A stretch of 64,000 nt of DNA from GCA-020345945 sp964596985 (GCA_964596985.1 CAZQWG010000002.1:186001-250000), one strand, 5' to 3'. Shown: positions 18,196 through 28,480, numbered from the stretch's first letter. The notes: generated by a model from the sequence alone, not told the origin. Numbers and translations: made by a program.

Positions 18196-18352
18196 ACGGT
18201 GATGTAAGACAATAACTTGCATAGCCAAGGTCTAGAGTCCATATCGTTAGCTAACAATCACCTTACAGTCTCGACTTTTATTGTTTCAAACAGTCTTTCT
18301 CTTGTTAGATGTGAATGAGTTATTGTCATATTGGTAATTGGGGGTTCCAACT

Positions 18353-18360
18353 AATATTTA
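18353..18360 (+). promoter_or_regulatory. TATA-like box of a leaderless-type promoter
   Basis: AATATTTA is centred about 28 bases before the GTG start at 18385. This is the spacing expected for an archaeal TATA box when transcription begins at or next to the start codon. No Shine-Dalgarno precedes the GTG, which agrees. Confidence 0.4.
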
Positions 18361-18384
18361 TCTGGATAATAGGTCACTCCAAGA

Positions 18385-19344
18385 GTGCGTATTAAGGCGG
18401 ATTCCTTCTTGATCTCAGTTGTTATTCCTGTTCTTAATGAGGAGAAGAATTTAGAGCCTCTCTATTCCGAGTTGAAGAGAACGCTTGAGAATATTAGGGA
18501 GGACTTTGAAGTTATTTTCATAGATGATGGAAGTAGAGATGATTCATTCGAAGTTCTGAAGAGGATTGCAGATAAGGATAATCGGCTTAGAATCATCAGA
18601 TTTCGCAAGCATTATGGTCAGAGTGCTGCTCTCCTCGCAGGATTTAGGTATGCTCACGGGGAGATTGTAGTCACCCTTGATGCAGACCTTCAAAATGCCC
18701 CCTCGGATATTCCAGCACTTCTGAAAGAACTGAAGTTAGGTTATGATGTTGTCTGTGGTTGGAGGAGAGAGAGGAAAGACTCATTCTTCACGAAGAGGCT
18801 GCCTTCGTTCATATCTAATTGGATTGCGTCTAAGGTTGCCGATGTCGATCTTCATGATTTTGGTTGTACGTTAAGATCGTACAGAAGCTATGTTGTCAAA
18901 GACCTAGATCTTTACGGAGAGATGCATAGGTACATTCCTCTCTTAGCGATGAATGAGGGCTATTCTGTCACAGAAGTAGAAGTCAAACATCGGAGAAGAC
19001 GGCATGGGAAGACAAAGTATAATGTTCTAAGGTTTTTCAGGGGGTTGACTGATTTATTGATCCTCACTCTTGAGAGGTTTGAAGCGAGACCTACATACGC
19101 CTTTGTTGGGCTAGGAATTACAGTTCTTGTTATTAGCTTTCTTTCATTGATATTGTTTCTACTACCTCAGCATGAATTCATTCTTGGAGTTCCCCGTTGG
19201 TATGCCATCCTATTGATTCTGCTTTTTAATACGGTAGGTATTCAGTTCTTACTGGTTGGAGTACTAAGTGAAATGTTACTGAAAATAAGGTATCGGTTGG
19301 AAGAGAAGAAGTTCTATAGGGTTAGTGAAATTATTAACGAATAG
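18385..19344 (+). CDS. GT2 polyprenyl-phosphate sugar synthase with membrane anchor (GtrB/ArnC-like)
   Basis: A 319-residue protein. GT-A domain: VVIPVLNEEKNL (12-23), IDDGSRDDS (46-54), metal-binding DAD 99-101 followed by LQNAP, and RRRRHGKTKYN (203-213). Two C-terminal membrane helices at about 238-260 and 272-296 are as in GtrB, ArnC and Synechocystis-type DPM enzymes. It would make undecaprenyl- or dolichol-phosphate sugar for the GT-C enzymes. Start GTG, with a TATA-like box 28 bases upstream. Confidence 0.9.
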   Translation: MRIKADSFLISVVIPVLNEEKNLEPLYSELKRTLENIREDFEVIFIDDGSRDDSFEVLKRIADKDNRLRIIRFRKHYGQSAALLAGFRYAHGEIVVTLDADLQNAPSDIPALLKELKLGYDVVCGWRRERKDSFFTKRLPSFISNWIASKVADVDLHDFGCTLRSYRSYVVKDLDLYGEMHRYIPLLAMNEGYSVTEVEVKHRRRRHGKTKYNVLRFFRGLTDLLILTLERFEARPTYAFVGLGITVLVISFLSLILFLLPQHEFILGVPRWYAILLILLFNTVGIQFLLVGVLSEMLLKIRYRLEEKKFYRVSEIINE

Positions 19345-19455
19345 TTCAAGAATCTATTGATTATTGATCTCTGATCTCTGAAACTTGCAGTCTAGCTTAG
19401 AAGAATGAGGATGCTGACGACTTTCAGTATAAAAATAATTGCAGTCCGCTTTTAG

Positions 19456-20355
19456 CTATCCGAATTCAAAATTCTTGGATCTCTTTGATGTCTCGGATTT
19501 TGACGGCTTTTTCCCCCACCCTCGCCAACTATTCTTATTGCGCCATGAGATGACTATCTCCTTTAGACCCATTCGTTTAAACCATGCTTCAAATTCTTCC
19601 TTGGAATAATAGTGGCATAATGGAACTGATAAGAAGTCAAACACTATCGAGAGCTTATGCTCGAAGCAGAAATCGGATATCTGGAGGAAATATTGTCTGT
19701 AAGGAAGTATCTGTGAAAGGTTTCTGGTCAGTTCTGCTCGATTAAGCTTACTGTATAACTTCGTTGTAATGTGAAGTATAAGAGTCGCGGGATAACATAG
19801 AGCATCCAGCATCGCAAGAGGAAGTCTGGTTGTTATCCTTCTTAATGGTTCAACAACCCTTGTCATAAAGAGATTATTTTCTCTTCCATAAACCCAAACA
19901 AAAATCGATCCGCCGTTTTTTACCAGATCAAGTACTGTCCTGAAACCTTTCTCGGGATTCGGCAGATGGTGAATAACACCAATAGAATAGACGAAATCGA
20001 ATCTTTTTCTAAGAGGTGGATAATAGATGTCTCCCCGGACGATGTGAACTTTGGAAAAGGATCTCGTGTTTTCATGTGCCACTTCAACAGCTTCGCTTAT
20101 ATCAAGACCTACTACTTCTGCTCCGAACTCAGCTGCATAGTAAGCATGTCTTCCGAGTCCGCATCCAGCATCGAGGACAAGTTTGTTTCTGAAGAAATCT
20201 GATTCGATTGGATAGATCCAGTCTAGAAACTGATCCTTATACTCCTTGTATAACTTTGGGAAATTCTTCCATTCATAGCTGAAACTACGAATAGTTCTTT
20301 TCTTGATGTCAGTTATATTTTCATTAGTCCTCCTTTTCATCACCTTTCCTGACAT
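19456..20355 (-). CDS. Class I SAM-dependent methyltransferase
   Basis: A 299-residue enzyme. The N-terminal SFSYEWKNF...DQFLDWI segment (25-47) is typical of one archaeal and cyanobacterial glycan methyltransferase group; motif I DAGCGLG is at 62-68, then VVGLDIS and VIHHLPNPEKG. Start ATG; a TATA-like TAAAATATTA on the minus strand lies about 30-35 bases upstream, implying a very short leader. Confidence 0.85.
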   Translation of the reverse strand: MSGKVMKRRTNENITDIKKRTIRSFSYEWKNFPKLYKEYKDQFLDWIYPIESDFFRNKLVLDAGCGLGRHAYYAAEFGAEVVGLDISEAVEVAHENTRSFSKVHIVRGDIYYPPLRKRFDFVYSIGVIHHLPNPEKGFRTVLDLVKNGGSIFVWVYGRENNLFMTRVVEPLRRITTRLPLAMLDALCYPATLILHITTKLYSKLNRAELTRNLSQILPYRQYFLQISDFCFEHKLSIVFDFLSVPLCHYYSKEEFEAWFKRMGLKEIVISWRNKNSWRGWGKKPSKSETSKRSKNFEFG

Positions 20356-20471
20356 TTGTTCTTCTTCCTCTAAAAAGTGAAGGATAATATTTTACGCGAT
20401 ATAAGACAATTAAGAATTCCATATGAGATATTTTGAAGCGTTGAACTAGATAGAATCAATCCTTTTTACTT

Positions 20472-21221
20472 CTAATCCATTTTACGTCCGACAGCGAGAA
20501 GATTCAGACCAATACCGAAGGGGGTCTTATTCTCTACATTCTTGAACCATTGGTCTAAGAATGTATCCAAGATGCCTCTGCCTAGAAAATCCGAAGGATA
20601 GATATTTATGCCAATTAAGGAAGAAAGGACGGCAATTGGGATAGAGATGAGATTCCAATAGTCTATTCTTACTTCGCGAAAACCTGCATTTTCAAGATTT
20701 TTTGCCAGTTCTTTGGATGAGTACCTTCGATAATGATGAACTGCTTTATCGAAGGCTGAATAGAGGCTTGGATGTGCAGGGACAAGAATAACAACATCTC
20801 CTTGTGGAATGAGAGACTGGTATATATCTTTCAACAGTCTTTGGTCATCCTTTATATGTTCTAGAATGGAACAGAGTACAATTGCATCAAAACCGTGTGG
20901 GAGCGGATCGGTTTCAACATCAAGTGTATTGAACTGGACTCCTTGGATATCTCTAGCATTGCACTTCGCAACGCGAATATTCTCAGCAGATTTATCGATT
21001 CCAATAACATGAAACCCCCTCATAGCAAGCATAATGCTGAGAAGACCGATGCCGCATCCGACATCAAGAACTTTTCTGGCTTTGTTGGGAACTGCAGAAC
21101 AGACTACGCGGTACATGTTTGAGTACCAAAAGTTGATGTCGCCGTGCAGTTCATATCTAGACTGGATTGAAGAAAAGACAGACCTTTGATATGTTGGGAA
21201 CCCTTCTACTGTTCCAGTCAT
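20472..21221 (-). CDS. Class I SAM-dependent methyltransferase (UbiG-like)
   Basis: A 249-residue enzyme with motif I DVGCGIG at 53-59, VIGIDKS, and CSILEHIKDDQ in the post-motif region; then HHYRRYSSKEL, common in SAM methyltransferases of lipid and glycan loci. ATG at 21221 with AAAGGG about 6-7 bases upstream. It lies 116 bases upstream of the methyltransferase at 19456 on the same strand; the two are not closely similar. Confidence 0.85.
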   Translation of the reverse strand: MTGTVEGFPTYQRSVFSSIQSRYELHGDINFWYSNMYRVVCSAVPNKARKVLDVGCGIGLLSIMLAMRGFHVIGIDKSAENIRVAKCNARDIQGVQFNTLDVETDPLPHGFDAIVLCSILEHIKDDQRLLKDIYQSLIPQGDVVILVPAHPSLYSAFDKAVHHYRRYSSKELAKNLENAGFREVRIDYWNLISIPIAVLSSLIGINIYPSDFLGRGILDTFLDQWFKNVENKTPFGIGLNLLAVGRKMD

Positions 21222-21699
21222 GTTGAACCCTTTTGCCCAATCCCCTTTCTCAGTATTAGATTATATGTTTTGGATATACATCAACCAAGTCGATATTGAA
21301 GTGTTCCTAACCTATTGGTATAGGAACTCAAAGTCTCTTAGTATAGTCCTCTATGCTTAGAACATCATCTAAACCAATCGAAAAGTATACGCCTCATTTT
21401 GCTTCCTTACTTGTCCTTTGTCAGTAAAATAACAAAACATCAAGGAGGTTTGGACAATTGATGCAGTCGCTATCTTGAAATCAATTCATAGAATCCATAA
21501 GTGAACGAACACTTCAGTTACCCAGTGACCAAGGAGAAGTCCGACTTTAGGAGCGAAGTGTATGAGTTGTCGAGGATGCATTGGCATAGGCTATTTCCGA
21601 TTAGTGAATAATTATCTTTTAGAACAAGTGTGAGTATGTCGAAAGCCATAAACTGGCTGAGAGAATAGATCTCTCAGCTCAATATGGCGAGAATTCAAG
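21222..21699. other. Divergent intergenic region
   Basis: A 478-base region between a minus-strand methyltransferase and a plus-strand GT-C gene. It should contain both promoters. I see no credible coding sequence. The clearest structure is the hairpin at 21656-21678. Confidence 0.5.
21656..21678 (+). promoter_or_regulatory. Hairpin in the leader of the GT-C gene
   Basis: A perfect 9-bp inverted repeat (21656-21664 with 21670-21678) surrounds a 5-base loop, 21 bases before the ATG at 21700. If transcribed, it would form a stable stem in the leader and could affect translation. No regulator is known. Confidence 0.3.
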
Positions 21700-23025
21700 A
21701 TGCTTCCAAAAGAACTCAAGGACGAACTTATCTTCGTTGCTAGTATATTTCTTGTAGCATTGTTGATCAGATGCTGGGCTCTGGATTATGATTACATTTG
21801 GGATGAGCGTTACTGGGTACCTTTCGCACAAAACATCGCAGAGAATCCTTTTGCTCCCAGACTTATTCAACGCGAAGTCCCCCCCAAACTGATACAGGGG
21901 ACGGCACCACTGTTTGGATATCTCCTTGCTGGCTGGTGGCTTTTTGCAGGTAGATCTCCTATGTCCTCTCGATTACTGGTTGCGATAATAGGTTCGATGA
22001 CAATACCGCTAACTTACTTTCTTGGGAGCTATCTCTACGGAAAGAGAGTAGGGGTTACGACGGCGCTGTTCCTTCTGTTCAGCCCGGTACATTGGACTCT
22101 AAGCAGAATGGCCATGCCCGATGTTCCCTTACTTACGTTCTTTCTCTCCTCACTGATTCTATATTCTTTGGGAATCAAGAAAGAAAGTTCTTCGTATATC
22201 ATACTGGCTGGATTTCTCGGAGGCTGTGCGGCCCTGATGAAGTTCACAGGACTTGTCCTAGTTGGTATAGTCGGTCTATATCTAATCATGCTGATCTGGT
22301 CAGGACGGACACACATTCAATTACCTATCACCATATCTCTTGTAATGATAGTGCTCATGGTATCTCCTTGGATCATCTACTTGGAGACATATGCCCGTAT
22401 GTTAGGGACTGGGTTCTCAGACTATGTCGGTCATATATTCTTGGAAGAGTTGAATCCTCTATACTTGACCTTCGAGAACTTAATTCTTCATCTCCTTTTA
22501 TCAAGTCCATCCCTCGCAGTACTGCCTTTACTCAAAGTGTATAGAAACCGTACGATATCCAGTAAGAATTTGATTTACCTCATGATTGCATGTACACTAC
22601 TATTTCTCTCATTCTTTGAAATTCTTGCTAGATATGCGTACAACGGGATAGCAGTCGAAGGTGTGTGGATAAAGCTTGTCCTTTCAGCTTTTGGAGAGCC
22701 TATCTCAAACTTAGTAAAGATAGGAATGATCTTGGCTGGCGTCTTAGTGGTCGTAGGCGCACTATGGGTTTTCGACGATGGAACCAATTATGGGAAGCTT
22801 TTCAGATCTTCAATTGTTATGTATCTAGTATTCGTTTCAACCATGACCCGGAAGTATCCGAGATATCTATTACCGATAATTCCAATATTTTTCCTTGCTT
22901 CTGCAAGAATCATCTGGGAAATGGCGACCGACAAAGTATCAGAGAGATGGACAGCAATCTATGTCGGCTTCTGTGTATCATGTTTCCTTGTAGTTGGTTA
23001 CTTCAGTAATCTCTCTCTGATATGA
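21700..23025 (+). CDS. GT-C glycosyltransferase, PMT_2 type
   Basis: A 441-residue protein with an N-terminal helix (about 10-27), YIWDERYW at 32-39 with Asp35 as expected catalytic residue, and a GTAPLFGYLLAGWW block like the H-P-P-x-x-Y loop of PMT_2 enzymes. PMPDVPLL-type MAMPDVPLL follows in the fourth helix region. About eleven hydrophobic segments and almost no soluble C-terminus, unlike the gene at 4568. It likely adds a dolichol-phosphate-linked sugar outside the cell. Confidence 0.85.
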   Translation: MLPKELKDELIFVASIFLVALLIRCWALDYDYIWDERYWVPFAQNIAENPFAPRLIQREVPPKLIQGTAPLFGYLLAGWWLFAGRSPMSSRLLVAIIGSMTIPLTYFLGSYLYGKRVGVTTALFLLFSPVHWTLSRMAMPDVPLLTFFLSSLILYSLGIKKESSSYIILAGFLGGCAALMKFTGLVLVGIVGLYLIMLIWSGRTHIQLPITISLVMIVLMVSPWIIYLETYARMLGTGFSDYVGHIFLEELNPLYLTFENLILHLLLSSPSLAVLPLLKVYRNRTISSKNLIYLMIACTLLFLSFFEILARYAYNGIAVEGVWIKLVLSAFGEPISNLVKIGMILAGVLVVVGALWVFDDGTNYGKLFRSSIVMYLVFVSTMTRKYPRYLLPIIPIFFLASARIIWEMATDKVSERWTAIYVGFCVSCFLVVGYFSNLSLI

Positions 23026-23387
23026 AGAGCAATAGGACTATCCTTGACCTGATTCGGTGCTGTCCAATCAAAGATTATGGTATCCCTATTCACGACCCTA
23101 CATTACATCATCTCAAGGAACCCGATGCCTCTTAGGGTTGAGAGTCACTAGAACTCCTGTCTTGGATACAATCGATCTGAAAGGATACCATTTCTCAAAG
23201 TGAATAGGGTTCCCAACGGTATTGTTTTGATTTCTCTCGCGATCCGATGGAATTACCGATGGACATTACAAGAGAGATAACTAAGTGTGGATAACCACAA
23301 GGAATGTCCATATCGAAGACATGCACAAATTGCATCATTTCTATTGCACTAACCTTATAGGAGCGTCGCTGTAGTTGACAAACTAAC
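23026..23387. other. Intergenic region with nested inverted repeats
   Basis: A 362-base region between two same-strand GT-C genes, with no credible gene. It contains two overlapping short inverted-repeat pairs: a 10-mer at 23084-23093 with 23200-23209, and a 9-mer at 23077-23085 with 23183-23191. Their order is permuted on the right side. Confidence 0.45.
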
Positions 23388-25157
23388 ATGTTAAAAAACC
23401 CGCTAACAGCTCATATCCTATTGGTTTCTCTATTCCCTGTCTTACTACTTGTTTCATACCTCATACTGGCAACCCGCAAGTTGCGGAGTCTTAGCAAGGC
23501 TTGGTACATATTGCTTATTGTAATTGTATTGTCTGTTTATGGAATTCCGATTTCTCTAAATTTCTCGTGGATGAAGGACGGCATCAGAACCAGTCTCTAC
23601 GGAGACTACTACACCTACATTCTTCAAGCATCTCAAATCATCCTTAATGCAAAGTCATCTATGGATGTAGATTATTGCCCAGGTTCAACGTTTAACTACC
23701 CTCTGAACACTCCTGTTCTGATAGCTGTCACGGCCCTAGTCAACTGTGACGACATCTTCACTTCAATAAAGATTGTTGCTCTCACAACGATTTTCTTTTC
23801 CATGTTATCGATTTTTCTCTTCTCGAAGATTTTTTGTCCAAAGAATAGGTTCGCCTTCTCCTTTCTTCTTGCGATATTCCTTTTCTTCGGAGATAACCTG
23901 TTTTGGCTGAGATTGATCCCCGCTTATGCCAGAATCTTTGTTGAAAAGGGGTTGGGAACCGGTCTTGCTAGTCCCTATTGGGCATTACATTTCAAATATG
24001 ATCCTGGGGGACACTTTGGTGCAACTCGACTTCTCTTCGCGTACGACAAGACTTTCTGTATACCATTCATTCTTCTAGGTACGTATACTTACCTTCAGGG
24101 ACTCCTCAAAGAGGATTACAGGAGAATATTGATCTCAGGAATTCTCGGGACGTTTATTTTCGGTAGCCATCCATATGCATTTATAGCCTATTTTCTAGGA
24201 ATCTGGGCTTCGTTGCTTTATCCGTTGAAGCACCTCACTAAAAGGAACATAGTCATCTCCTCTAAATTTGCACTCATATCGACGCTGGTAAGCATTTCTA
24301 CTATTGTCTATTGGGGACAATTCATTGCTGAGACGATGTTTATTTTTGGCATATTCGGGCGTCCAACCATAAGCGTTCAATCGCTTCTGACTCATTTAAC
24401 CAAGATTCTCTTTCAGTCTCTAGAAAGCTGGGGTGTATACTTTTTCTTGCTCGTCATAGGAATGCTGAGAATGAAGAAACGCAGAGAATACTATTGGCTG
24501 TTGGGCTGGCTAGGAGCCCTCTTTCTGTTCTATGTCTTCGACCCGATGTATATCGGGGATAAGCTATTGTTCTTCTCGAGTTTTCCTCTATACTTCATAT
24601 CGAGTGTCGTCTTGATAGAAATGTCAGAGACAGCTCACAAGAAAGTCGGACATAAGCACTATTCTGGCAAACCTTCTCTTCCCTCTCCTCTGGCTCCTCA
24701 CTCCAGAGTCGTTTGGCTAACGCTCCTAGTACTATTCAGTACCATGCTGAACTCACTATTCCTACTTCCGATGCATACTGCTACTACATTTGTTGCTTTC
24801 CATCCATGGACGGAGATTAGAGCCGCTTACTGGTTGAATCGTTACTCGCTCGAAACTGCGATCGCATTAGAACCCAACTATCCATCCAGCGAAATAATCA
24901 TCCCCATATTTGCCTCTCGGAGGGTTCTAGTGGGACCTTGGTGGCATGCGCGTTTGAGCTATACAGAACAATGGTCTCTAAGGGATGAACTATACGCGGG
25001 GGCTCCGCCCCAGAGCTACTATAACGACCTAAAGAGATTCAACGTTGATTACATCTTTCTCCAAAGTTATCAGCAAGAGGCATTAGATCAGGCATTCTCA
25101 TTCCCTAAATTCGATTTAATTTATAATGATCCTAGAGTGGTTTACCTTAATATTTAA
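23388..25157 (+). CDS. Large GT-C-like membrane glycosyltransferase
   Basis: A 589-residue multi-pass membrane protein with about twelve hydrophobic segments. The first loop carries YGDYYTYI (71-78), an acidic motif in the GT-C position. Unusual is a long polar loop with YCPGSTFNYPLN near 95-106 and GGHFGATRLLF near 215. The C-terminal 130 residues are largely soluble (FHPWTEIRAAYWLNRYS onward). The gene is followed by an AlkP-type gene. Glycosyltransferase activity is inferred from architecture and context; I cannot place it in a named GT family. Confidence 0.6.
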   Translation: MLKNPLTAHILLVSLFPVLLLVSYLILATRKLRSLSKAWYILLIVIVLSVYGIPISLNFSWMKDGIRTSLYGDYYTYILQASQIILNAKSSMDVDYCPGSTFNYPLNTPVLIAVTALVNCDDIFTSIKIVALTTIFFSMLSIFLFSKIFCPKNRFAFSFLLAIFLFFGDNLFWLRLIPAYARIFVEKGLGTGLASPYWALHFKYDPGGHFGATRLLFAYDKTFCIPFILLGTYTYLQGLLKEDYRRILISGILGTFIFGSHPYAFIAYFLGIWASLLYPLKHLTKRNIVISSKFALISTLVSISTIVYWGQFIAETMFIFGIFGRPTISVQSLLTHLTKILFQSLESWGVYFFLLVIGMLRMKKRREYYWLLGWLGALFLFYVFDPMYIGDKLLFFSSFPLYFISSVVLIEMSETAHKKVGHKHYSGKPSLPSPLAPHSRVVWLTLLVLFSTMLNSLFLLPMHTATTFVAFHPWTEIRAAYWLNRYSLETAIALEPNYPSSEIIIPIFASRRVLVGPWWHARLSYTEQWSLRDELYAGAPPQSYYNDLKRFNVDYIFLQSYQQEALDQAFSFPKFDLIYNDPRVVYLNI

Positions 25158-25474
25158 TCCTCGATTGAGATGATCGTAGAGAAAGTTGATTATCATGCAG
25201 CTGTCTTTCCCAAGGATGGTGTTCGAATAGGTTTCCAGAACTCTTCTTTAGGTCATCAGATTGTATTCTGAAGGCTTGACCCATTTCTCGCATTTACCTT
25301 CGCTAAGTCAATAAGCGCAAGTGAACCTTCATGCAAGAGAGTGACTTAATTCTAACTCTACAAGAAGAAGTCTTATCATCATATCAATAAAGGAGAATAA
25401 TTTCACGCCTTCCGTTTGAGTAGGTAATTGAATTGAAAAGAGATCCAATTGAGAGTCTGCTAGAAGGTCGGAAC
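25158..25474. other. Intergenic region
   Basis: About 317 bases between the GT-C gene and the AlkP-type gene. No convincing gene or structure; the last 42 bases can be read as an N-terminal extension of the downstream protein from TTG at 25433. Confidence 0.4.
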
Positions 25475-27157
25475 ATGTCAGATGAGAAAGTCGTCGTCAT
25501 AGGTATTGATGGAGCTACGTTTGATCTTATCCGACCTTGGGCTGAAAAAGGAAAGCTACCTACCTTTCAGAGAATGCTAGCCGAGGGGGCAAGTTGCATT
25601 TTGCTTTCTACCATTCCTCCGAGTTCTCCTCCCGCCTGGACAACCTTCATGACGGGCATGAACCCAGGAAAACATGGAATTTTCAATTTTACCCGACGAG
25701 TTCCTGAATCTTATAAAAGAATGAGTGTCAATTCCAGCTTTAGAAGCGGTAAGACGATATGGAATCTACTTGATGAGATGAATAGGAATTCGATAGTTGT
25801 TAATGTGCCATTTACTTGCCCCCCAGACAAGATTAATGGTTTGATGATTGCAGGGCATCCTGCCCAAGAATACAAATCTCGAAGAGAATTAGACAAGGTC
25901 GCCTTCCCTGTGGATAGATACAAGGAACTTGAACAGGAGATTGGAGGATATGAGATTCACTTGAATCCACTTCTGTATCGTGTTGAGGAGGCAACCGATC
26001 TGCTTTTGGGAGAGGCGCAAAGAATGCTGGAGAAACGTGTCAAGGCTGTGACCACCCTTATGAAGAGAGATCGTTGGGATTTGTTTGTTGTAGTTTTCAC
26101 AGTGATAGATGCGTTGCAACACTTCTTCTGGAATTATATGGACAAGACCCATCCAAGATACGACCCAAATCAGGCGGAGAGATATAGCAACACAATACTT
26201 CTATTTTACCAGAGAATTGACGAAGCCATGTCTAGGATTATCGATGCATTGGAGAGTGATACGACGGTTTTCGTGGTGTCAGATCATGGTTTCGGACCAA
26301 AAGTCAGAGAGTTCTATGTTAATGCATGGTTGGCAAAATTGGGACTACTGCATATCAGGAAACGTCTGACCTTTAGGAAAATCATGGCTAGTCTTGGATT
26401 GGTCAGGAAAAATGTGAAGTGGGCCTTGCCCCTTGGTTTGTATCGGATTATCAATTTTTTGCCACGACAGGTATTGAGAAACATACCAGTTTCCAAGTTC
26501 TCTCTGTCTGACTGTGACTGGTCTTCAACCAAAGCTTACGGTGACTACGACGGGATGGTCTACATAAATCTGCGAGGAAGAGAACCTAAGGGAATTGTTG
26601 AAAAAGGCGAGGAATATGGACAATTGAGAAAACTCTTGATCGATGAGCTTGTGAGACTCAGGGATCCCGAGACGGGAGAACAGGTTGTTACTAGAGTCTA
26701 TACAAAGGAGGAACTATACCATGGTCCTCACTTTGAGGATGCTCCTGACCTAGTATTTCTCATGGACGGTATAGACTGCCGACCCTACATTCCCGACGAT
26801 TTGCGTGTGTTCAGTGAGATATGTGACCCAGCATTTGATCCTGATTCTCGCTGGTCTGGAATGCATAAACAACAGGGTATATGTCTTTGTTGGGGAAAGC
26901 ATGCGAACAAGGGGCACTATGGTACCGCCAAAATCGAAGACTTGGCGCCTACAGTACTATACCTTCTAGGCATGCCCATACCACGTAATATTGATGGAGA
27001 AGTTTTGACACATATTCTTGATTCTAGATTTGTATCATCCAATCCAATTCGATATCAAGGAGCGTTTGAAGAAGAATCGAGGGTCAAATCGATATGGTCA
27101 GAAAAGGACGATGAAGCAATAAAAGAACGCTTAAGGGCGCTTGGCTATTTAGACTAA
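25475..27157 (+). CDS. AlkP-superfamily type I phosphodiesterase/nucleotide pyrophosphatase
   Basis: A 560-residue metal-dependent hydrolase or phosphotransferase. Seen: GIDGATFD with metal-binding Asp12, SPPAWTTFMTG with Thr56 as likely nucleophile, NPGKHG (63-68), VVSDHGFG with paired metal ligands, and SGMHKQQG as the late His region. It has no signal peptide or membrane helix that I can see, so it may act inside the cell. ATG at 25475 was preferred over TTG at 25433 because the paralogue at 33749 starts at the same point. The tail ERLRALGYLD is shared with that paralogue. Archaeal members are common near glycan genes; the substrate is unknown. Confidence 0.85.
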   Translation: MSDEKVVVIGIDGATFDLIRPWAEKGKLPTFQRMLAEGASCILLSTIPPSSPPAWTTFMTGMNPGKHGIFNFTRRVPESYKRMSVNSSFRSGKTIWNLLDEMNRNSIVVNVPFTCPPDKINGLMIAGHPAQEYKSRRELDKVAFPVDRYKELEQEIGGYEIHLNPLLYRVEEATDLLLGEAQRMLEKRVKAVTTLMKRDRWDLFVVVFTVIDALQHFFWNYMDKTHPRYDPNQAERYSNTILLFYQRIDEAMSRIIDALESDTTVFVVSDHGFGPKVREFYVNAWLAKLGLLHIRKRLTFRKIMASLGLVRKNVKWALPLGLYRIINFLPRQVLRNIPVSKFSLSDCDWSSTKAYGDYDGMVYINLRGREPKGIVEKGEEYGQLRKLLIDELVRLRDPETGEQVVTRVYTKEELYHGPHFEDAPDLVFLMDGIDCRPYIPDDLRVFSEICDPAFDPDSRWSGMHKQQGICLCWGKHANKGHYGTAKIEDLAPTVLYLLGMPIPRNIDGEVLTHILDSRFVSSNPIRYQGAFEEESRVKSIWSEKDDEAIKERLRALGYLD

Positions 27158-27256
27158 GCACTCATCTCGTCCAAAGCAATTGATCAGCAGATCAAATGAT
27201 AAATTTGAATGATTGTTAGAATAGTCAGCGCCAGAAATGCAGCATTAGCACGCATT

Positions 27257-28480
27257 CTAGCCTAGTTCAGAGAGTTTCTCATAGATTCTTACCAGTTTGT
27301 CGGCTACAGTTGTCCAACTATAGTTCTTCTCTATAGAGTCTCTTGCGTTTCGTCCAATCTTCGATGCATAGTCCGGATTGGAAAGCAGCTCAAGCAAGGC
27401 TTCACTTAAATGATATTCGTCTGCTGGAGGGATAAGAATCCCAGTCTTCCCTTTTTCGATAACTTCTCGAATTCCTTTGATGTTTGAAGCTATAGTTGGC
27501 TTTCCCGACGACATGACTTCGAGGAGTACGTTAGGGGTTGTGTCGAAAAGCGAAGGAAGAACGAATACATCGATGCATGAGATAACTTCAGCCATATTTA
27601 GATGAGAAATCCTACCCGCGAAGATGAAATTACTACTTAGTCGCATCTCTTTGACTTGCCTCTCTAAGTTTTCCCTCTCCGGACCGTCACCAACAATTAG
27701 GAATGTGGCTGAAGGGAAGGATTTGAGGATAGTAGGAGCTGCTTTCACTAAGTATGTGATTCCCTTCCAAGGCACCAACCTCGCAGCCACAAATACGACG
27801 GGTTTTTTCAGCCCCAGCCTTCTCTCTACCTTGGGGTTGCTTTCTCTTGGTGAGAATAGCTTCGTATCAACGCCATTAGGAACCACTTGGACCTTTTCGT
27901 CTTTTGCTCCCAGTTTGCTGAGTAGTTCGGTACCATAGTAACTATCAGGTAAAAGAAGGTCATAGCTTTTCACATACTGTCTCTCTATCCAATATAGCAG
28001 TCTAGCCCGAAAATCATCTACTTTCCAACTCTCCTCAACACTCCACAACTCATCACAAGCTCGGACTTCTTTCAGTGAGAGATACTCAAAGACCAAATCC
28101 CCCCCATATTTCAAGATGAATTTTCTATCCGAAACCGATGAAAGTATCAGACCAGCCAGTCCGGCGACAGAGACATCAAGAACCTCGACTATCCGTATAT
28201 GATATTTCCTCGTCACTTCTGCCGTTTTGTAGGCTAGTGAATAGACTCCACTTAACATACTCAAAGTATCGTACATAGATGTCGTTGGTGGAGCGAGAAA
28301 GGGAACACGAAAGACATTGATTCGATTTTTTACTTCATGATAAGGAAGTCCCTTCACATGTTGAGTTACCACAGATACCTCAACGCCTCGTTCAGTCAGA
28401 AGCCTAGAGAGTTGCGAAGCGACAGTAGCAGGTCCACCAATCAGGGGAGGGAAGAGTCTGAGGACCATGCAGAGTTTCAC
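27257..28480 (-). CDS. GT4 family glycosyltransferase
   Basis: A 407-residue GT-B enzyme. The N-terminal half has PPLIGGPATVASQLSRLL (11-28), the acceptor-side Gly-rich loop. The C-terminal half has VPNGVDTKLFSP, VFVAARLVPWKGI, LIVGDGPE, and EVMSSGKPTIAS...GIREVI of the nucleotide-sugar site. No membrane segment, so it works in the cytoplasm on a lipid-linked or soluble glycan. Start is GTG. Confidence 0.9.
   Translation of the reverse strand: MKLCMVLRLFPPLIGGPATVASQLSRLLTERGVEVSVVTQHVKGLPYHEVKNRINVFRVPFLAPPTTSMYDTLSMLSGVYSLAYKTAEVTRKYHIRIVEVLDVSVAGLAGLILSSVSDRKFILKYGGDLVFEYLSLKEVRACDELWSVEESWKVDDFRARLLYWIERQYVKSYDLLLPDSYYGTELLSKLGAKDEKVQVVPNGVDTKLFSPRESNPKVERRLGLKKPVVFVAARLVPWKGITYLVKAAPTILKSFPSATFLIVGDGPERENLERQVKEMRLSSNFIFAGRISHLNMAEVISCIDVFVLPSLFDTTPNVLLEVMSSGKPTIASNIKGIREVIEKGKTGILIPPADEYHLSEALLELLSNPDYASKIGRNARDSIEKNYSWTTVADKLVRIYEKLSELG

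Noticed and set aside
23195..23389. 64-codon minus-strand open frame between two GT-C genes
   Set aside because: No homology-like features and no ribosome site; it lies over the inverted repeats and the next gene start.
25433..25474. TTG-initiated N-terminal extension of the AlkP-type protein
   Set aside because: The paralogue at 33749 begins at the level of the internal ATG, and the extension shows no motif.
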